Counted from the stretch's first letter, positions 41,367-50,699 are shown. The stretch is 64,000 bases of DNA from Viridibacillus arenosi (GCF_001955655.1 NZ_MSPW01000010.1:62001-126000), one strand, 5' to 3'. Notes: generated from the letters alone by a model not told the origin. Program-made: numbers and translations.

Positions 41367-42299
41367 TTAAATAATCGCTTCAATACTAGCTAAATCTTCG
41401 GCTGTAAGTTTGATCTCACTTGCTTTTAAGTTTTCTAATAATTGATTTGTCTTTTTTCCTCCAGGTATAACAGCTGTTATACCTTTTTGTGCTAGTAACC
41501 ACGCAATTGCTAAATTACCAACTGTCGTATCTTTCTTCAAGGCTATTTCTTTTAAACTTTCAACTTTTGTTAAATTAGCTTCAAAATTTCCAGCTTTAAA
41601 AAGATCTACACGATTTCGCCAGTCACCACTATCTAATTTCAAATCTTTTGTATATTTCCCTCCAAGAATACCAAAAGCAAGAGGTCCATATGCAACAACA
41701 GCAATTTGTTGCTCGATGCAATATGGTAAAATATCTTCTTCAATAGCACGGTTTAGCATATTGTATTCCAACTGGACAACATCAATATTCCCTGTACTAT
41801 TAGCTTCTTTTAACTGCTCAAGCGTTACATTAGAAATACCAATTGCTCTAATTATCCCCTCTTGCTTCAACTTCACCAATTCAGCAACTGCTAACTCAAG
41901 TGAAGCACCTTGTTCTGGGAAATGGATATAGTAAATATCAATATAGTCTAAACCTAAACGTTTTAAACTAGCCTCACAAGCACTTCGTAGATAGTCAGGC
42001 GCGTTATTTGTGACTATTTCTCCCTGTTCATTCTGCATTCTCGCACCCTTTGTAGCTAATATGTATTGCTCACGTGGGAAACTTTGAAGTACTTCTCCAA
42101 CTAATTCTTCTGAACGACCAGGCCCATATATATCTGCCGTATCAATAAGTGTAACCCCGTTGTTTAATGCTACTTTCACTAATTCTTTTCCATCTTCTTC
42201 ATTCAAATTTTCGAACAAGTTATGACCACCGACCGCATTCGTGCCTAAACCAATTGTTGAAATGGAAATATCCTGTTTTTCAATTGTCGTATAGTTCAT
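41367..42299 (-). CDS. Aldo/keto reductase
   Basis: 310 residues, a TIM-barrel NADPH-dependent reductase. Catalytic Asp and Tyr are in TLIDTADIYGPGRSEELVGE, catalytic Lys in YILATKGAR, catalytic His in IYYIHFPEQG, and coenzyme contacts in IGISNVTLEQL and AVIPGGKK. Members reduce aldehydes, ketones or sugars; substrate unknown. RBS AAAGGAGGAATCTTGG. The IclR regulator is only 21 bases upstream, so they form a two-gene operon. Confidence 0.92.
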   Translation of the reverse strand: MNYTTIEKQDISISTIGLGTNAVGGHNLFENLNEEDGKELVKVALNNGVTLIDTADIYGPGRSEELVGEVLQSFPREQYILATKGARMQNEQGEIVTNNAPDYLRSACEASLKRLGLDYIDIYYIHFPEQGASLELAVAELVKLKQEGIIRAIGISNVTLEQLKEANSTGNIDVVQLEYNMLNRAIEEDILPYCIEQQIAVVAYGPLAFGILGGKYTKDLKLDSGDWRNRVDLFKAGNFEANLTKVESLKEIALKKDTTVGNLAIAWLLAQKGITAVIPGGKKTNQLLENLKASEIKLTAEDLASIEAII

Positions 42300-42320
42300 C
42301 CAAGATTCCTCCTTTTACAT

Positions 42321-43070
42321 TTAGCGTGATAAGTGAATGAGTTCCTCAGCAACTAGTTGACTGTAATTGATGATTTTTTTTGATAGCTGATTAAATTTTC
42401 GACGTGATATATTCTCAGTTGAACCTGAGATTGCAAAGGCCGCTACTACTTCATGATTGATCAAAATCGGTGTTGCGATACAGCGCATACCAATTTCAGT
42501 TTCCTCATCATCTATAGCATAACCACGTTTGTTAATCTCTTGAATATGTCTTAGAAATAGATCCTTTTCTTGAAAAGTCTGAGAAGTCATTGGCGAAAAG
42601 TCGATGTTATTAATTATGTCTTTTTGATCTTCATCAGATGAAAAAGCCAGTAATACTTTACCTATGGCAGAATGATGCACCTTTGATTTTCTCTTCCTTG
42701 ACTGTACATCAATCTCTATTCCTTCTCTATTCACAATTCGTTTCGTAATAAGTTGTTCATCTTCAATCACTGCAAGATAGACATTTTCTTGTATTTCTTT
42801 TACAACTTCAAATGGCGTTTTTAATTCTTGCCAAGGAATCTTTTTAGGATTCACAATGACCGTTTGAAAAAAGGCCTGATTCAATTGAAAATATGATTTT
42901 TCTTTCGAGATCAACTTGTATTCTTGTAAAATTGCTAAAATCCGATAAGTTGATGTTGAACTTAATCCAAGTGCATCCCCAATATCAGTCGCTTTCAATT
43001 TTGGATGCTGTTTTAATAACTCCAGCATCCTTAGTCCATTTTGCAATGTTCGCTGCTCTGTTGACTTCAA
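42321..43070 (-). CDS. IclR family transcriptional regulator
   Basis: About 249 residues. N-terminal winged helix (GLRMLELLKQHPKLKATDIG, LSSTSTYRILAILQEY) and C-terminal effector domain (VHHSAIGKVLLAFSS, GYAIDDEETEIGMRCIATPI, VVAAFAISGST) as in IclR. The TTG at 43070 is preferred: GAGGTGAG is correctly spaced before it, whereas the GTG nine bases upstream overlaps that site. Probably controls the downstream reductase in response to a carbon metabolite. Confidence 0.9.
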   Translation of the reverse strand: MKSTEQRTLQNGLRMLELLKQHPKLKATDIGDALGLSSTSTYRILAILQEYKLISKEKSYFQLNQAFFQTVIVNPKKIPWQELKTPFEVVKEIQENVYLAVIEDEQLITKRIVNREGIEIDVQSRKRKSKVHHSAIGKVLLAFSSDEDQKDIINNIDFSPMTSQTFQEKDLFLRHIQEINKRGYAIDDEETEIGMRCIATPILINHEVVAAFAISGSTENISRRKFNQLSKKIINYSQLVAEELIHLSR

Positions 43071-43302
43071 CTCACTCACCTCACTACATATTTAGCATAA
43101 AGATTGATTGAGTAAATAGAAAATAATTATGCTTTATTTTCGTATATAGGGAAAATACGAGTTTGAATTGAATTTTTCCTGTAACCTTAAGCTTACTGTC
43201 GTCAATACTCTTAATATGTTTACTTAGAAGGAGAAAATGTAATTGTATAGCTTTCTCCTGCCACATCCAATCATTTATCTTTAATTATCCTATCAACATT
43301 TA

Positions 43303-45201
43303 TCATCCAGACTGAATAACAAGTCCAATCATCTTCCTCAACAACCTCAACGTCACATCCGTAAACTTCTCCACACTATCTGCTGCAACAGATTGAGGTC
43401 CATAAATCATTCTGAATAACTGCAACTGCTCCTCACTTGGCATATCAGTATTCAAGAATAAATGCATGACATGAATGCCCTTCTTCTCTGCATCCATTAC
43501 TGCTTCTGCTGTATCAACAATCCCATTTTGAGCATAGCCAAATGCTGAGGGTTCCCCATCGGAGAAAACAAGTAGAAATCGATGCTTTTCATCACGAGCT
43601 GCTAATCGTTTCGTCATCCAGCGAATTGCAAATCCATCGCGATTATCTTCATGCGCTTCCAACGCCATAATGGCAGAGCCACTATCCTTTGCACCGTCCT
43701 CTAATTTATGCACCCATTCAAATGTATTCGGTTGTATTTCTTCCGTTGCTTCGTAGGCATCTTCATAAAAAGAGACGATTTCATGTGTGATGCCCATTTT
43801 GCGCAAAACATCATGAAAAAGCAGAACTGCTTGCTTTGTTTCGTCCATTTTATCAATCATAGAAGCCGAGCCATCAACTAATAAACCAAACACTGCATCT
43901 AGAGGCTTCGCTGGTGAATTTTTCTTATAAAATGGTTTTGGTCTTTCATCGATTAAAAAGGTTGTTAGTTTGGAGGAAAGTCGACCTTTTGTTAAATGGT
44001 CACGTCTGGCAATTTCCTTTTGAGCCATACGCTTTCTGAATTCAGCCATTAATGCCTTCACATAAGGTTCTTGCGTAGTACGCCAAGTGACTAAATCATC
44101 CATTGAACCAGTTTCTCGGACCATTTCAATTCTTCTCTCTTCATAGACGACATTTCGATGTTCTTCACCAAAATATTTGCCTGCTCGCTTTTTCTCAGGA
44201 GGCAATTTTTTTACATCGTCATTATCATCTTGTTGTACAGAATCCTTTTGATCTTGTGCTCCACCAATACCGACTTCGGAAATCTCTGCTCCTTCTCGTC
44301 CTTCTTCCGCTTCTGTTGACATTGCCTTTCCTTCATTACCATGCTCTAGTTCATAACGCATATGGACGCCATCGTCAGACTGTGACTCGCGATGCCAAGT
44401 GCGGAATAGCTCTTCAATCGTTTCTTTTGCCTCTTCTTTGTTACCTTGTTCTTGTTCTGTAACACCTTTATGTTCATTGAACTTTGCTGCTTCTGCTATA
44501 GAATCCATAACTGCATAGTAAGTGTGCATTAAGTCTTTTTCCATATGTTCTGCAATCATAGCCATTACGCGATAAACAACCTCAATGCTATCTTCAGTTG
44601 AACGAGTATCATAAAGAGACTGCCAAGTGAATTGTAATAGTTCAAAAAAGTCAGGCATACTAGATGTATCTAATTGCATAGAGCCTTCATGTGCCATGAC
44701 GAATAAATAATTCAAAGTAGCATCTGCTAAAAAGCCCTTTTGTAAATTAACTTGAAGTTGCTGCTTATGAAACTCCAAATACACTCTACGTCTTACGTTA
44801 AATGCCTCACCAGTACCTGGGCGTTCCTTCTCGACCGCATCCATTAAACGGAATTCTTCTGCCATTAATACAAGTTGCTCAAATAATTGGGCATTAGGTT
44901 CCCCTTGTAAATCCTCAAGTAATTCTAAAAAGGGCTGCACTGAAAAATAGCGCCAAAAGCCAGCCGCTAGCAAATAGATATCCGATAATCGCCCAGCATG
45001 CATGATTGCCCGATCACGATGACGCCAAAAAACACTAATTGACAGTGCCTGCTCCTTAGGACGTAACTCTAGCACTTGTCTTTCTGTTAAAGATAAGTAT
45101 GGTGCATGAGATAACGCTCGCGTTAATTGCTCATAATGAAGCATCTGGCGTGCATTAATCTGTTCATTATTAAATTGAATAAAGCGATTCATCTGTGACA
45201 T
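43303..45201 (-). CDS. VWA-domain protein (MoxR-associated, CobT-like)
   Basis: 632 residues. N-terminal 260 residues are helical and unfamiliar, an acidic low-complexity stretch (EEGREGAEISEVGIGGAQDQ) lies near 300, and the C-terminus is a von Willebrand A domain with MIDAS residues D-x-S-x-S (GLLVDGSASMIDKMDETKQA) and a later FSDGEP. It is the adaptor usually encoded beside a MoxR AAA+ ATPase, together acting as a metal-chelatase-like or protein-maturation machine. ATG behind GTGAGGTTGATTGC, 11 bases after the ATPase gene. Confidence 0.88.
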   Translation of the reverse strand: MSQMNRFIQFNNEQINARQMLHYEQLTRALSHAPYLSLTERQVLELRPKEQALSISVFWRHRDRAIMHAGRLSDIYLLAAGFWRYFSVQPFLELLEDLQGEPNAQLFEQLVLMAEEFRLMDAVEKERPGTGEAFNVRRRVYLEFHKQQLQVNLQKGFLADATLNYLFVMAHEGSMQLDTSSMPDFFELLQFTWQSLYDTRSTEDSIEVVYRVMAMIAEHMEKDLMHTYYAVMDSIAEAAKFNEHKGVTEQEQGNKEEAKETIEELFRTWHRESQSDDGVHMRYELEHGNEGKAMSTEAEEGREGAEISEVGIGGAQDQKDSVQQDDNDDVKKLPPEKKRAGKYFGEEHRNVVYEERRIEMVRETGSMDDLVTWRTTQEPYVKALMAEFRKRMAQKEIARRDHLTKGRLSSKLTTFLIDERPKPFYKKNSPAKPLDAVFGLLVDGSASMIDKMDETKQAVLLFHDVLRKMGITHEIVSFYEDAYEATEEIQPNTFEWVHKLEDGAKDSGSAIMALEAHEDNRDGFAIRWMTKRLAARDEKHRFLLVFSDGEPSAFGYAQNGIVDTAEAVMDAEKKGIHVMHLFLNTDMPSEEQLQLFRMIYGPQSVAADSVEKFTDVTLRLLRKMIGLVIQSG

Positions 45202-45211
45202 GCAATCAACC

Positions 45212-46075
45212 TCACTTCACCCACGTTTTAGCTAATTCCATTACGAGCTCACGTTCTCCAACATCGTCCAATTTCTCAGCAACTGCATAGCGAATTGCGC
45301 GCAGTGGTTCAATATATTGAGCTAACTCAGTAGCGTCCATTAAACTACGGATAGATGCGGCTTCTTCACTTAGCAAGCCATTTTGCACCTGCCCCTTCAA
45401 ATCCTCAGCTAAATTGTACATGACGTTTTTCAAACCTTGTGGTGCATTTGGGAAAGCACTTTCCCATAAATTCTTAAGCTGCTCACCAGCTAAGTATGGA
45501 ATGCTGTAGGAAATAAAACGGTTCTTCAGTGCCTCATTCATCGGTGCTGTTCCGATATAGCCTTCGTTAATAGCCGATATTACATTAAAATGTGGATGAG
45601 CTTCAATTACTTCTCCCGTAAACGGATTTGTTAACATACGTCGATAATCAAGAACACTGTGTAAAATCGGTAATGTCTCCGCCTTTGCCATATTGATTTC
45701 ATCAATATACAGTAAGTGCCCTTCCTTCATCGCCTTAACAACAGGTCCTTCCACAAACTCAATTACTGTTTCTCCATCCTTTTGCACGATTGTCTTAAAG
45801 CCAAGTAAGCTTTCAGCATCTAAATCAACCGAGCAGTTGATACTATGCATAGGCTGTCCAAAATAAGCAGACACCGATTCAGCTAACTTCGTTTTACCTG
45901 AACCCGCTGGCCCTTTTAATAGCACTGGTTTTTGCAAAGCAACACTGATCAATACATCTTGCCACAACGTCGGGTCTGGTGAAATGTAGCCACCATTTCC
46001 AATAAGTAATGCCTGTTCTTCGCTATAAACACGAGCAAGACGCTCATTCTTAATCTTTTCAACTAAATCATGCAT
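45212..46075 (-). CDS. MoxR-family AAA+ ATPase
   Basis: 287 residues. Walker A GPAGSGKTKLAES, Walker B LLYIDEINMAKAE, sensor 1 FNVISAINE, arginine finger region NEALKNRFISYSI. ATG at 46075 follows AAGGAGGAACTAGAC; an upstream frame starting 51 bases earlier is not supported. Pairs with the downstream VWA protein; such pairs remodel or insert cofactors into target proteins, here unidentified. Confidence 0.92.
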   Translation of the reverse strand: MHDLVEKIKNERLARVYSEEQALLIGNGGYISPDPTLWQDVLISVALQKPVLLKGPAGSGKTKLAESVSAYFGQPMHSINCSVDLDAESLLGFKTIVQKDGETVIEFVEGPVVKAMKEGHLLYIDEINMAKAETLPILHSVLDYRRMLTNPFTGEVIEAHPHFNVISAINEGYIGTAPMNEALKNRFISYSIPYLAGEQLKNLWESAFPNAPQGLKNVMYNLAEDLKGQVQNGLLSEEAASIRSLMDATELAQYIEPLRAIRYAVAEKLDDVGERELVMELAKTWVK

Positions 46076-46108
46076 GTCTAGTTCCTCCTTGTTGAGCTTA
46101 CATATGAT

Positions 46109-46147
46109 AAAAAACGGCTTTCGCATATTTTTGCGGAAGCCGTTTTT
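46109..46147 (-). terminator. Terminator of the DUF6501 gene
   Basis: aaaaacggctt / aagccgttttt arms extended through a GCA/TGC stem, T-run on both strands; it isolates DUF6501 from the MoxR-VWA operon. Confidence 0.85.
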
Positions 46148-46162
46148 GTTTAATACTACTAC

Positions 46163-46360
46163 TTATTCGAAGTATTCTTTGTAGAAGCCACCAATATTTC
46201 CTGAATTATCGATAACAAAAATGAATTCTTCTGTTTCATTTTTCACTTCATATTCTTTTCCAACTGTTAGTACATTTGATACAAGGTATTTCTTTGCATC
46301 TGTTTGTTTACAAGTAACTGTTTTAATCGTTGGTGCGTCTTTCCATTTTAAATGTAACAT
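46163..46360 (-). CDS. DUF6501 family protein
   Basis: 65 residues: MLHLKWKDAPTIKTVTCKQT, then KYLVSNVLTVGKEYEVKNET and FVIDNSGNIGGFYKEYFE, a small beta-barrel-like family found in Bacillales without known function. ATG behind AGAGAGGTTGTTTATACC. Single gene. Confidence 0.82.
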   Translation of the reverse strand: MLHLKWKDAPTIKTVTCKQTDAKKYLVSNVLTVGKEYEVKNETEEFIFVIDNSGNIGGFYKEYFE

Positions 46361-46702
46361 GGTATAAACAACCTCTCTTATTAGAAAATCCTTAATAAAT
46401 ACGTAAATAGATTACATTCTCCTATTTTAAACGATTTTCACTGGAATGTGCGAGAAAAGCGCATATTTTTTTGAGAAATTGTAACTGAATAATAAAGTGA
46501 TTTATAAACGCAAGTCAATCTTAACTGCTTTTATTAGTGAAAGCTTTTCATATTTACTAAAAAATTTATATACAAAAATTCATCGTTTTTAACAATTATT
46601 TAAAAAATCTGATATAATTGATATGGAAAATATTCCTTAAAAAGATATATATTGATTAACCAAATACTGAAAGTAAATAATTTTGAAAGGAGGTATAAGA
46701 CA
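46361..46702. other. Intergenic region upstream of the leader ORF and GNAT gene
   Basis: AT-rich and without a gene. A -10-like tataat at 46612-46617 could drive the leader/GNAT transcript; I see no convincing -35. Confidence 0.4.
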
Positions 46703-46735
46703 GTGGATAAATTAAGAAGTAACTCTTCAAAATAA
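46703..46735 (+). CDS. Ten-codon leader ORF upstream of the GNAT gene
   Basis: A perfect Shine-Dalgarno (AAAGGAGG, 46686-46693) precedes GTG followed by nine sense codons and TAA: MDKLRSNSSK. The next gene has its own TGAGGAGG 20 bases later. Short leader ORFs with strong ribosome-binding sites upstream of resistance acetyltransferases can regulate by ribosome stalling; that is inference and no obvious alternative stem was found. Confidence 0.4.
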   Translation: MDKLRSNSSK

Positions 46736-46755
46736 AATTTTGAGGAGGATAATAA

Positions 46756-47166
46756 ATGGAATTAACATTTAAAAATAGTAAAACTATCGGTAATGAACAA
46801 TTAAAAAATTTATATAACGATGTTGGTTGGACTGCTTATACAAAAGATATAGCATTGCTTCAACAAGCATTACTTCAATCTTTAGAGGTCGTATCTGCTT
46901 GGGATGATCACAACTTAGTGGGGTTAATTCGTATAGTTGGTGATGGTTTAACGATAATTTATATTCAGGACATACTTGTGTTAAAAGAGTATCAAAACAA
47001 AGGAATTGCTTCTCAATTAATACAAGATGTACTAAATAGATATGAAAGTGTTCGTCAAAAAGTACTATTAACTGAAGAAGCTCCTGATGTAAGACATTTT
47101 TATGAAAAACAAGGGTTTCAATCTTGTGATAAAGGCGATTTAGTATCGTTTGCTAAGTTGAATTAG
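46756..47166 (+). CDS. GNAT N-acetyltransferase
   Basis: 136 residues. The fold runs NLVGLIRIVGDGLTIIYIQD, then LVLKEYQNKGIASQLIQDVL (acetyl-CoA loop Q-N-K-G-I-A) and VRHFYEKQGFQSCD. TGAGGAGGATAATAA precedes the ATG. Size and sequence fit small YjaB/ElaA-like acetyltransferases. Substrate unknown. Terminated independently. Confidence 0.87.
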   Translation: MELTFKNSKTIGNEQLKNLYNDVGWTAYTKDIALLQQALLQSLEVVSAWDDHNLVGLIRIVGDGLTIIYIQDILVLKEYQNKGIASQLIQDVLNRYESVRQKVLLTEEAPDVRHFYEKQGFQSCDKGDLVSFAKLN

Positions 47167-47206
47167 TTGGTACTTGTCTAGTATTTAGTAATAATAATGT
47201 TACAAA

Positions 47207-47240
47207 AAAAGGTAGAGTTGATTCTATAACTCTACCTTTT
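47207..47240 (+). terminator. Terminator of the GNAT gene
   Basis: Perfect 13-bp arms aaaaggtagagtt / aactctacctttt. Confidence 0.88.
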
Positions 47241-47368
47241 CGTATTTAATCAATGATAAAATTTAAAATTGCATAAAATCTTGGATGGACTGCTGTGAAG
47301 TGATATTCAGCCGATTTATGGTATGCTTATACTATATAATTGTACTTTTCGCACTTGGAGGTGTCCTC

Positions 47369-47464
47369 ATGTCCTTTGGTAGCTTACCGGGATGGTTTTT
47401 CGTCATCGCATTTGCCTTCTTCATTATCTTCTTTATCGTTGCAGAATGGAAAACACGAAAATAA
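47369..47464 (+). CDS. 31-residue membrane peptide
   Basis: MSFGSLPGWFFVIAFAFFII FFIVAEWKTRK: one membrane helix with a basic C-terminus. ATG at 47369 has CTTGGAGGTGTCCTC in front and a good terminator behind, so it looks like a genuine small gene. Not recognised. Confidence 0.6.
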   Translation: MSFGSLPGWFFVIAFAFFIIFFIVAEWKTRK

Positions 47465-47471
47465 CATGATT

Positions 47472-47506
47472 AAAAGCGATATGAGATGCTGTCTCCTATC
47501 GCTTTT
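47472..47506. terminator. Bidirectional terminator (small peptide gene and asparaginase locus)
   Basis: aaaagcgata...gaga / tctc...tatcgctttt hairpin, T-run on both strands, 12 bases beyond the last gene of the ten-gene minus-strand locus. Confidence 0.85.
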
Positions 47507-47517
47507 TTATTTAACAG

Positions 47518-48534
47518 TTATATAAACTTGAAATGGTTAACTACAAATGCTTCTTCGATATGGCCAACGAGTTCTCCAGCATCATTCTTAATGTAAGGAG
47601 GTCGTAATTCTTTTAAGTACTGGATCATGTTCTTATCTTTATAATTTATCTGCTCTAAAATTGAAGCAATTATATTAGGCCACACATCTTCTGAACCATT
47701 CATCACCTTTAGCGCAATACTGATTCTTTCCTCTTTTAAAGCAAAGCAATAAACTCCCTGTGCTCCTCCTTTTGCTACAATATTTGAACTTTTCAATAGC
47801 GTACTACATATGAAGTTTTCTGATGCAATCATATTATAATGTCGGTTCATAGCTGCAGTTAGTTTAACTACCGCTTTTCTTATTTCGATATCGTCAATCA
47901 AATCTGGACAACCTAATTTGAGAAAACAAATGGCCATATTTTTAAGAGGAATTGCAAATACCGGAACTCCACAACCATCAATACCAGTTTTAATTTGATC
48001 AACTGCCATATTTGATAGTTTGGCAAGTATATGTAGAATTTGCTGTTGTAGAGGATGATCTGGCTTCCAATACTCATCAACAGAGTAACCTAATTCTCGA
48101 CAAACCGTGATAAAGCCCATATGTTTGCCCGCACAATTGTGATACAATTTACGCTTTTCTTTACCTTCTCTAATGACTTGCTGTTGTGGACTTTTATTTA
48201 ATGGATAAGAAGGAGCACAATAAAGCTCCTCTTCTTTTACAGGTAGTTTTGACAGCATACTCTCTAATGCATCTACTTGATAAGATTCTCCTCTATGAGA
48301 TGCCATAAACAAAGCACTTTCTTGTTCAGTCAATTGATACTTTTCGATAATATTCGTCATAAATACAGGAATTGCTTGTATCGGTTTAGCTGCCGAACGT
48401 AAGAAAACATATTGCTCCGTATCACCGATATGAAACGCAGTTTGCTGCTGGTCATTTACGCCGCAAATTATACCTGTATGAGTATTTTCAAGCATATTTG
48501 CTCGATATTCTTTTATCAAAATATCATAAGTCAT
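47518..48534 (-). CDS. Asparaginase II family protein (PF06089, Rhizobium etli type)
   Basis: About 338 residues. Motifs of this family, unrelated to classical asparaginases: FLRSAAKPIQ (catalytic Ser/Lys pair near residue 47-50), MASHRGE, HNCAGKHMGF (Cys, Lys, His) and GIDGCGVPVFA. These enzymes hydrolyse L-asparagine or related amides. It is the last gene of the transporter/oxidoreductase locus, downstream of the ROK regulator. Either the imported compound carries an asparagine-like amide or this gene is a bystander. ATG at 48534 follows AGGTGG. Confidence 0.82.
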   Translation of the reverse strand: MTYDILIKEYRANMLENTHTGIICGVNDQQQTAFHIGDTEQYVFLRSAAKPIQAIPVFMTNIIEKYQLTEQESALFMASHRGESYQVDALESMLSKLPVKEEELYCAPSYPLNKSPQQQVIREGKEKRKLYHNCAGKHMGFITVCRELGYSVDEYWKPDHPLQQQILHILAKLSNMAVDQIKTGIDGCGVPVFAIPLKNMAICFLKLGCPDLIDDIEIRKAVVKLTAAMNRHYNMIASENFICSTLLKSSNIVAKGGAQGVYCFALKEERISIALKVMNGSEDVWPNIIASILEQINYKDKNMIQYLKELRPPYIKNDAGELVGHIEEAFVVNHFKFI

Positions 48535-48569
48535 TAGCAATCATCCACCTTACAAAGATATTCTTAAAC

Positions 48570-49721
48570 TTATAAATCGAGTAAGACCTTTTGAGCTTGT
48601 ATAGCAGCTCCCCTTACAACTCCTTCACTACCAAGCTTTGAGTATACAATTTTAAGATTTTGACGAATGGACTGCCATATATAACGGTCACATTTTTCTT
48701 CTATAAATTTGCCTATCCCCGGTAGCTCATCAATTAAATGCCCACTTAAAATGATATACTCTGGTTCATACAAACAAGCCATATTACTAACAGCAAGCGC
48801 TATATACGTAGTTACACGGTCCATTATATTACATGCCCATGTCTCCTTTGAACGATAGGCATCATACACTTCTTCTATAGAATTGATTGGTTTTACTTTA
48901 TTGGCATCAGCAATAATGGCACTTTCAGAAATATACGTTGATAAGCAACCTACTTTTCCACAATGGCATATTACGCCATTAGGATCGATCACTGTATGAC
49001 CAATTTCTCCAGCATTATTTGAAGTGCCACGGTGTACTTCACCATGAAGTAATATGGCTGCACCTATGCCTGATCCAATGCCTAGTAAAATACAATTATC
49101 AGAGTCTATTGATTGCCCTATTGTATTTTCAGCTATTATTTTCATCTTAAGCTCGTTATCAATAATGATATTATGAGTCGTTAATTCCTTTAAATCGTCT
49201 GCCAGTGGGATATTTTCCCACTGCAGTTGCTCGGAAATTTTAACGATACCTTTTTCATAATCAATAGAACCTGGTAATCCTACCCCTAAACCAATCACTT
49301 TTTTCATCTCAATATGGTTTTCATTAATGATTTGTACAGTTTTTTCTTGGATATTATTTAACGTTTCTTTATAACTCTCTTGTGATTTTCTCTGGAAAAG
49401 TTTAAAGTCTACAAGCTCTCCTAGAAAATCGACTAAGCCCACTCTAACTATTCGACGATCTAGTTCCACACCTACTGTATATAAGACATCTGGACATAAC
49501 TCTAACAATGTTGGCTTTCTTCCGATACTTGTTGATTCTATAAGTGATTCCCGAACAAAACCTTCTTCTTGTAGCTCTTGAACAATTCGAGTAATCGAAG
49601 TTGGACTCATCTTCGTTACTTTGGAAAGTTGTATGCGAGAGATAGGTGACATAGCTCTTATTAATTCTAAAACTAATAATCTATTTTGTTTTTTCATCAA
49701 TAATTGATCTTGCTTTTCCAT
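48570..49721 (-). CDS. ROK family transcriptional repressor (NagC/XylR type)
   Basis: 383 residues. N-terminal winged helix (LIRAMSPISRIQLSKVTKMS, SPTSITRIVQELQEEGFVRE) and a C-terminal ROK sugar-kinase-like domain with GVGLPGSID, LLGIGSGIGAAILLHGEVHR and the zinc motif CHCGKVGCLSTYIS. Such repressors release DNA on binding a sugar or sugar phosphate, so the locus is probably induced by a sugar-containing compound. ATG at 49721 behind AGGGAAG. Confidence 0.92.
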   Translation of the reverse strand: MEKQDQLLMKKQNRLLVLELIRAMSPISRIQLSKVTKMSPTSITRIVQELQEEGFVRESLIESTSIGRKPTLLELCPDVLYTVGVELDRRIVRVGLVDFLGELVDFKLFQRKSQESYKETLNNIQEKTVQIINENHIEMKKVIGLGVGLPGSIDYEKGIVKISEQLQWENIPLADDLKELTTHNIIIDNELKMKIIAENTIGQSIDSDNCILLGIGSGIGAAILLHGEVHRGTSNNAGEIGHTVIDPNGVICHCGKVGCLSTYISESAIIADANKVKPINSIEEVYDAYRSKETWACNIMDRVTTYIALAVSNMACLYEPEYIILSGHLIDELPGIGKFIEEKCDRYIWQSIRQNLKIVYSKLGSEGVVRGAAIQAQKVLLDL

Positions 49722-49805
49722 AAGACACACTTCCCTGTTCAAAAGTAAAATTCGTGAGAAACATTCCTTATGTTCATAGTAATGGAAATTACTAGAAAAA
49801 TCACT

Positions 49806-50699
49806 TTATAGCTTATATTTGCGGACAAATTCTACAGCTTGAGAGATATCTGCTTCAGGAGCATCCTTTACTTCTCTCTCAATAGTTAAATAGCCTGTAT
49901 AGTTAACTGCTTGAAGTGCTTTAAAATAGAGGTCAAAATTAACATCTCCCTTGCCTAATGGAAGTTCCCTGAAAAATTCTCCAGCAGCTACCATTTCAGC
50001 AATTTTACGATGATCTACCCCATCTCCGTATCCTACAAAACCATAGACATCTCTTGGGTCCGTCTTTTTTAACTGCACGCCATCCTTCACATGGGTATGA
50101 ACAATATAGTCTTGTAGAATTTCCACCCCTGTAACCGGATCATCTCCTGTTACCATAACCATATTGGCTGGGTCAAAATTTACTGATACACCATTGGTAC
50201 TTAGACTATCTAAAAACTGCTTTAAAGTCACAGCTTTTTCAGGTCCTGTTTCAATTGCAAAGTAAGCATCTAGACTTTTCGCGTATTGTCCTAGCTCCTC
50301 ACATGCTTGCTGTAATGCGTAGTAAATTTCACTATTTGGATCTTCTGGGATGATACCTATATGTGTTGTCACAATATTAGTACCAAGTTCAACTGCCATA
50401 TCTAGTATTCTTTTTGATTGTTCGACTTTGAGCGCATTGTCTTGTTTGTTTTGAAAACCGTGCCCCCCTAAATCACCGCATAAAGCGGATATGTCTAAAT
50501 CTATTGATGTTAAATAATTTCTTAATTCTTTTCGAGCTGATGTAGACATATTCTCTGGTGCCATTTCGCCCGAAACGGCATAGATTTGAACACCGTCCGC
50601 TCCAATTTCTTTTGCTTTTTTTAAACCTTCATAGAGGGGTAATCCAAAGCTATCCACTATAACACCAATTTTATTGGATAGTTGTAAGGTTGATGTCAT
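49806..50699 (-). CDS. TIM-barrel sugar isomerase/epimerase-fold protein (second copy)
   Basis: 297 residues, xylose-isomerase-like TIM barrel (AP_endonuc_2). Metal-site residues are in place: Glu in FAIETGPEK, Asp in NFDPANM, His in VHTHVKDG, and Glu in GYLTIEREV. Start ATG at 50699 is directly after the oxidoreductase stop, with GAGGTGCGC as ribosome-binding site inside that gene. Relatives include hydroxypyruvate isomerases, inosose enzymes and the lyase/hydratase partners of 3-keto-sugar pathways. Confidence 0.88.
   Translation of the reverse strand: MTSTLQLSNKIGVIVDSFGLPLYEGLKKAKEIGADGVQIYAVSGEMAPENMSTSARKELRNYLTSIDLDISALCGDLGGHGFQNKQDNALKVEQSKRILDMAVELGTNIVTTHIGIIPEDPNSEIYYALQQACEELGQYAKSLDAYFAIETGPEKAVTLKQFLDSLSTNGVSVNFDPANMVMVTGDDPVTGVEILQDYIVHTHVKDGVQLKKTDPRDVYGFVGYGDGVDHRKIAEMVAAGEFFRELPLGKGDVNFDLYFKALQAVNYTGYLTIEREVKDAPEADISQAVEFVRKYKL

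Noticed and set aside
44103-44462. 119-codon frame on the plus strand
   Set aside because: Lies antisense to the VWA-domain protein, lacks a ribosome-binding site, and has the composition of a shadow frame.
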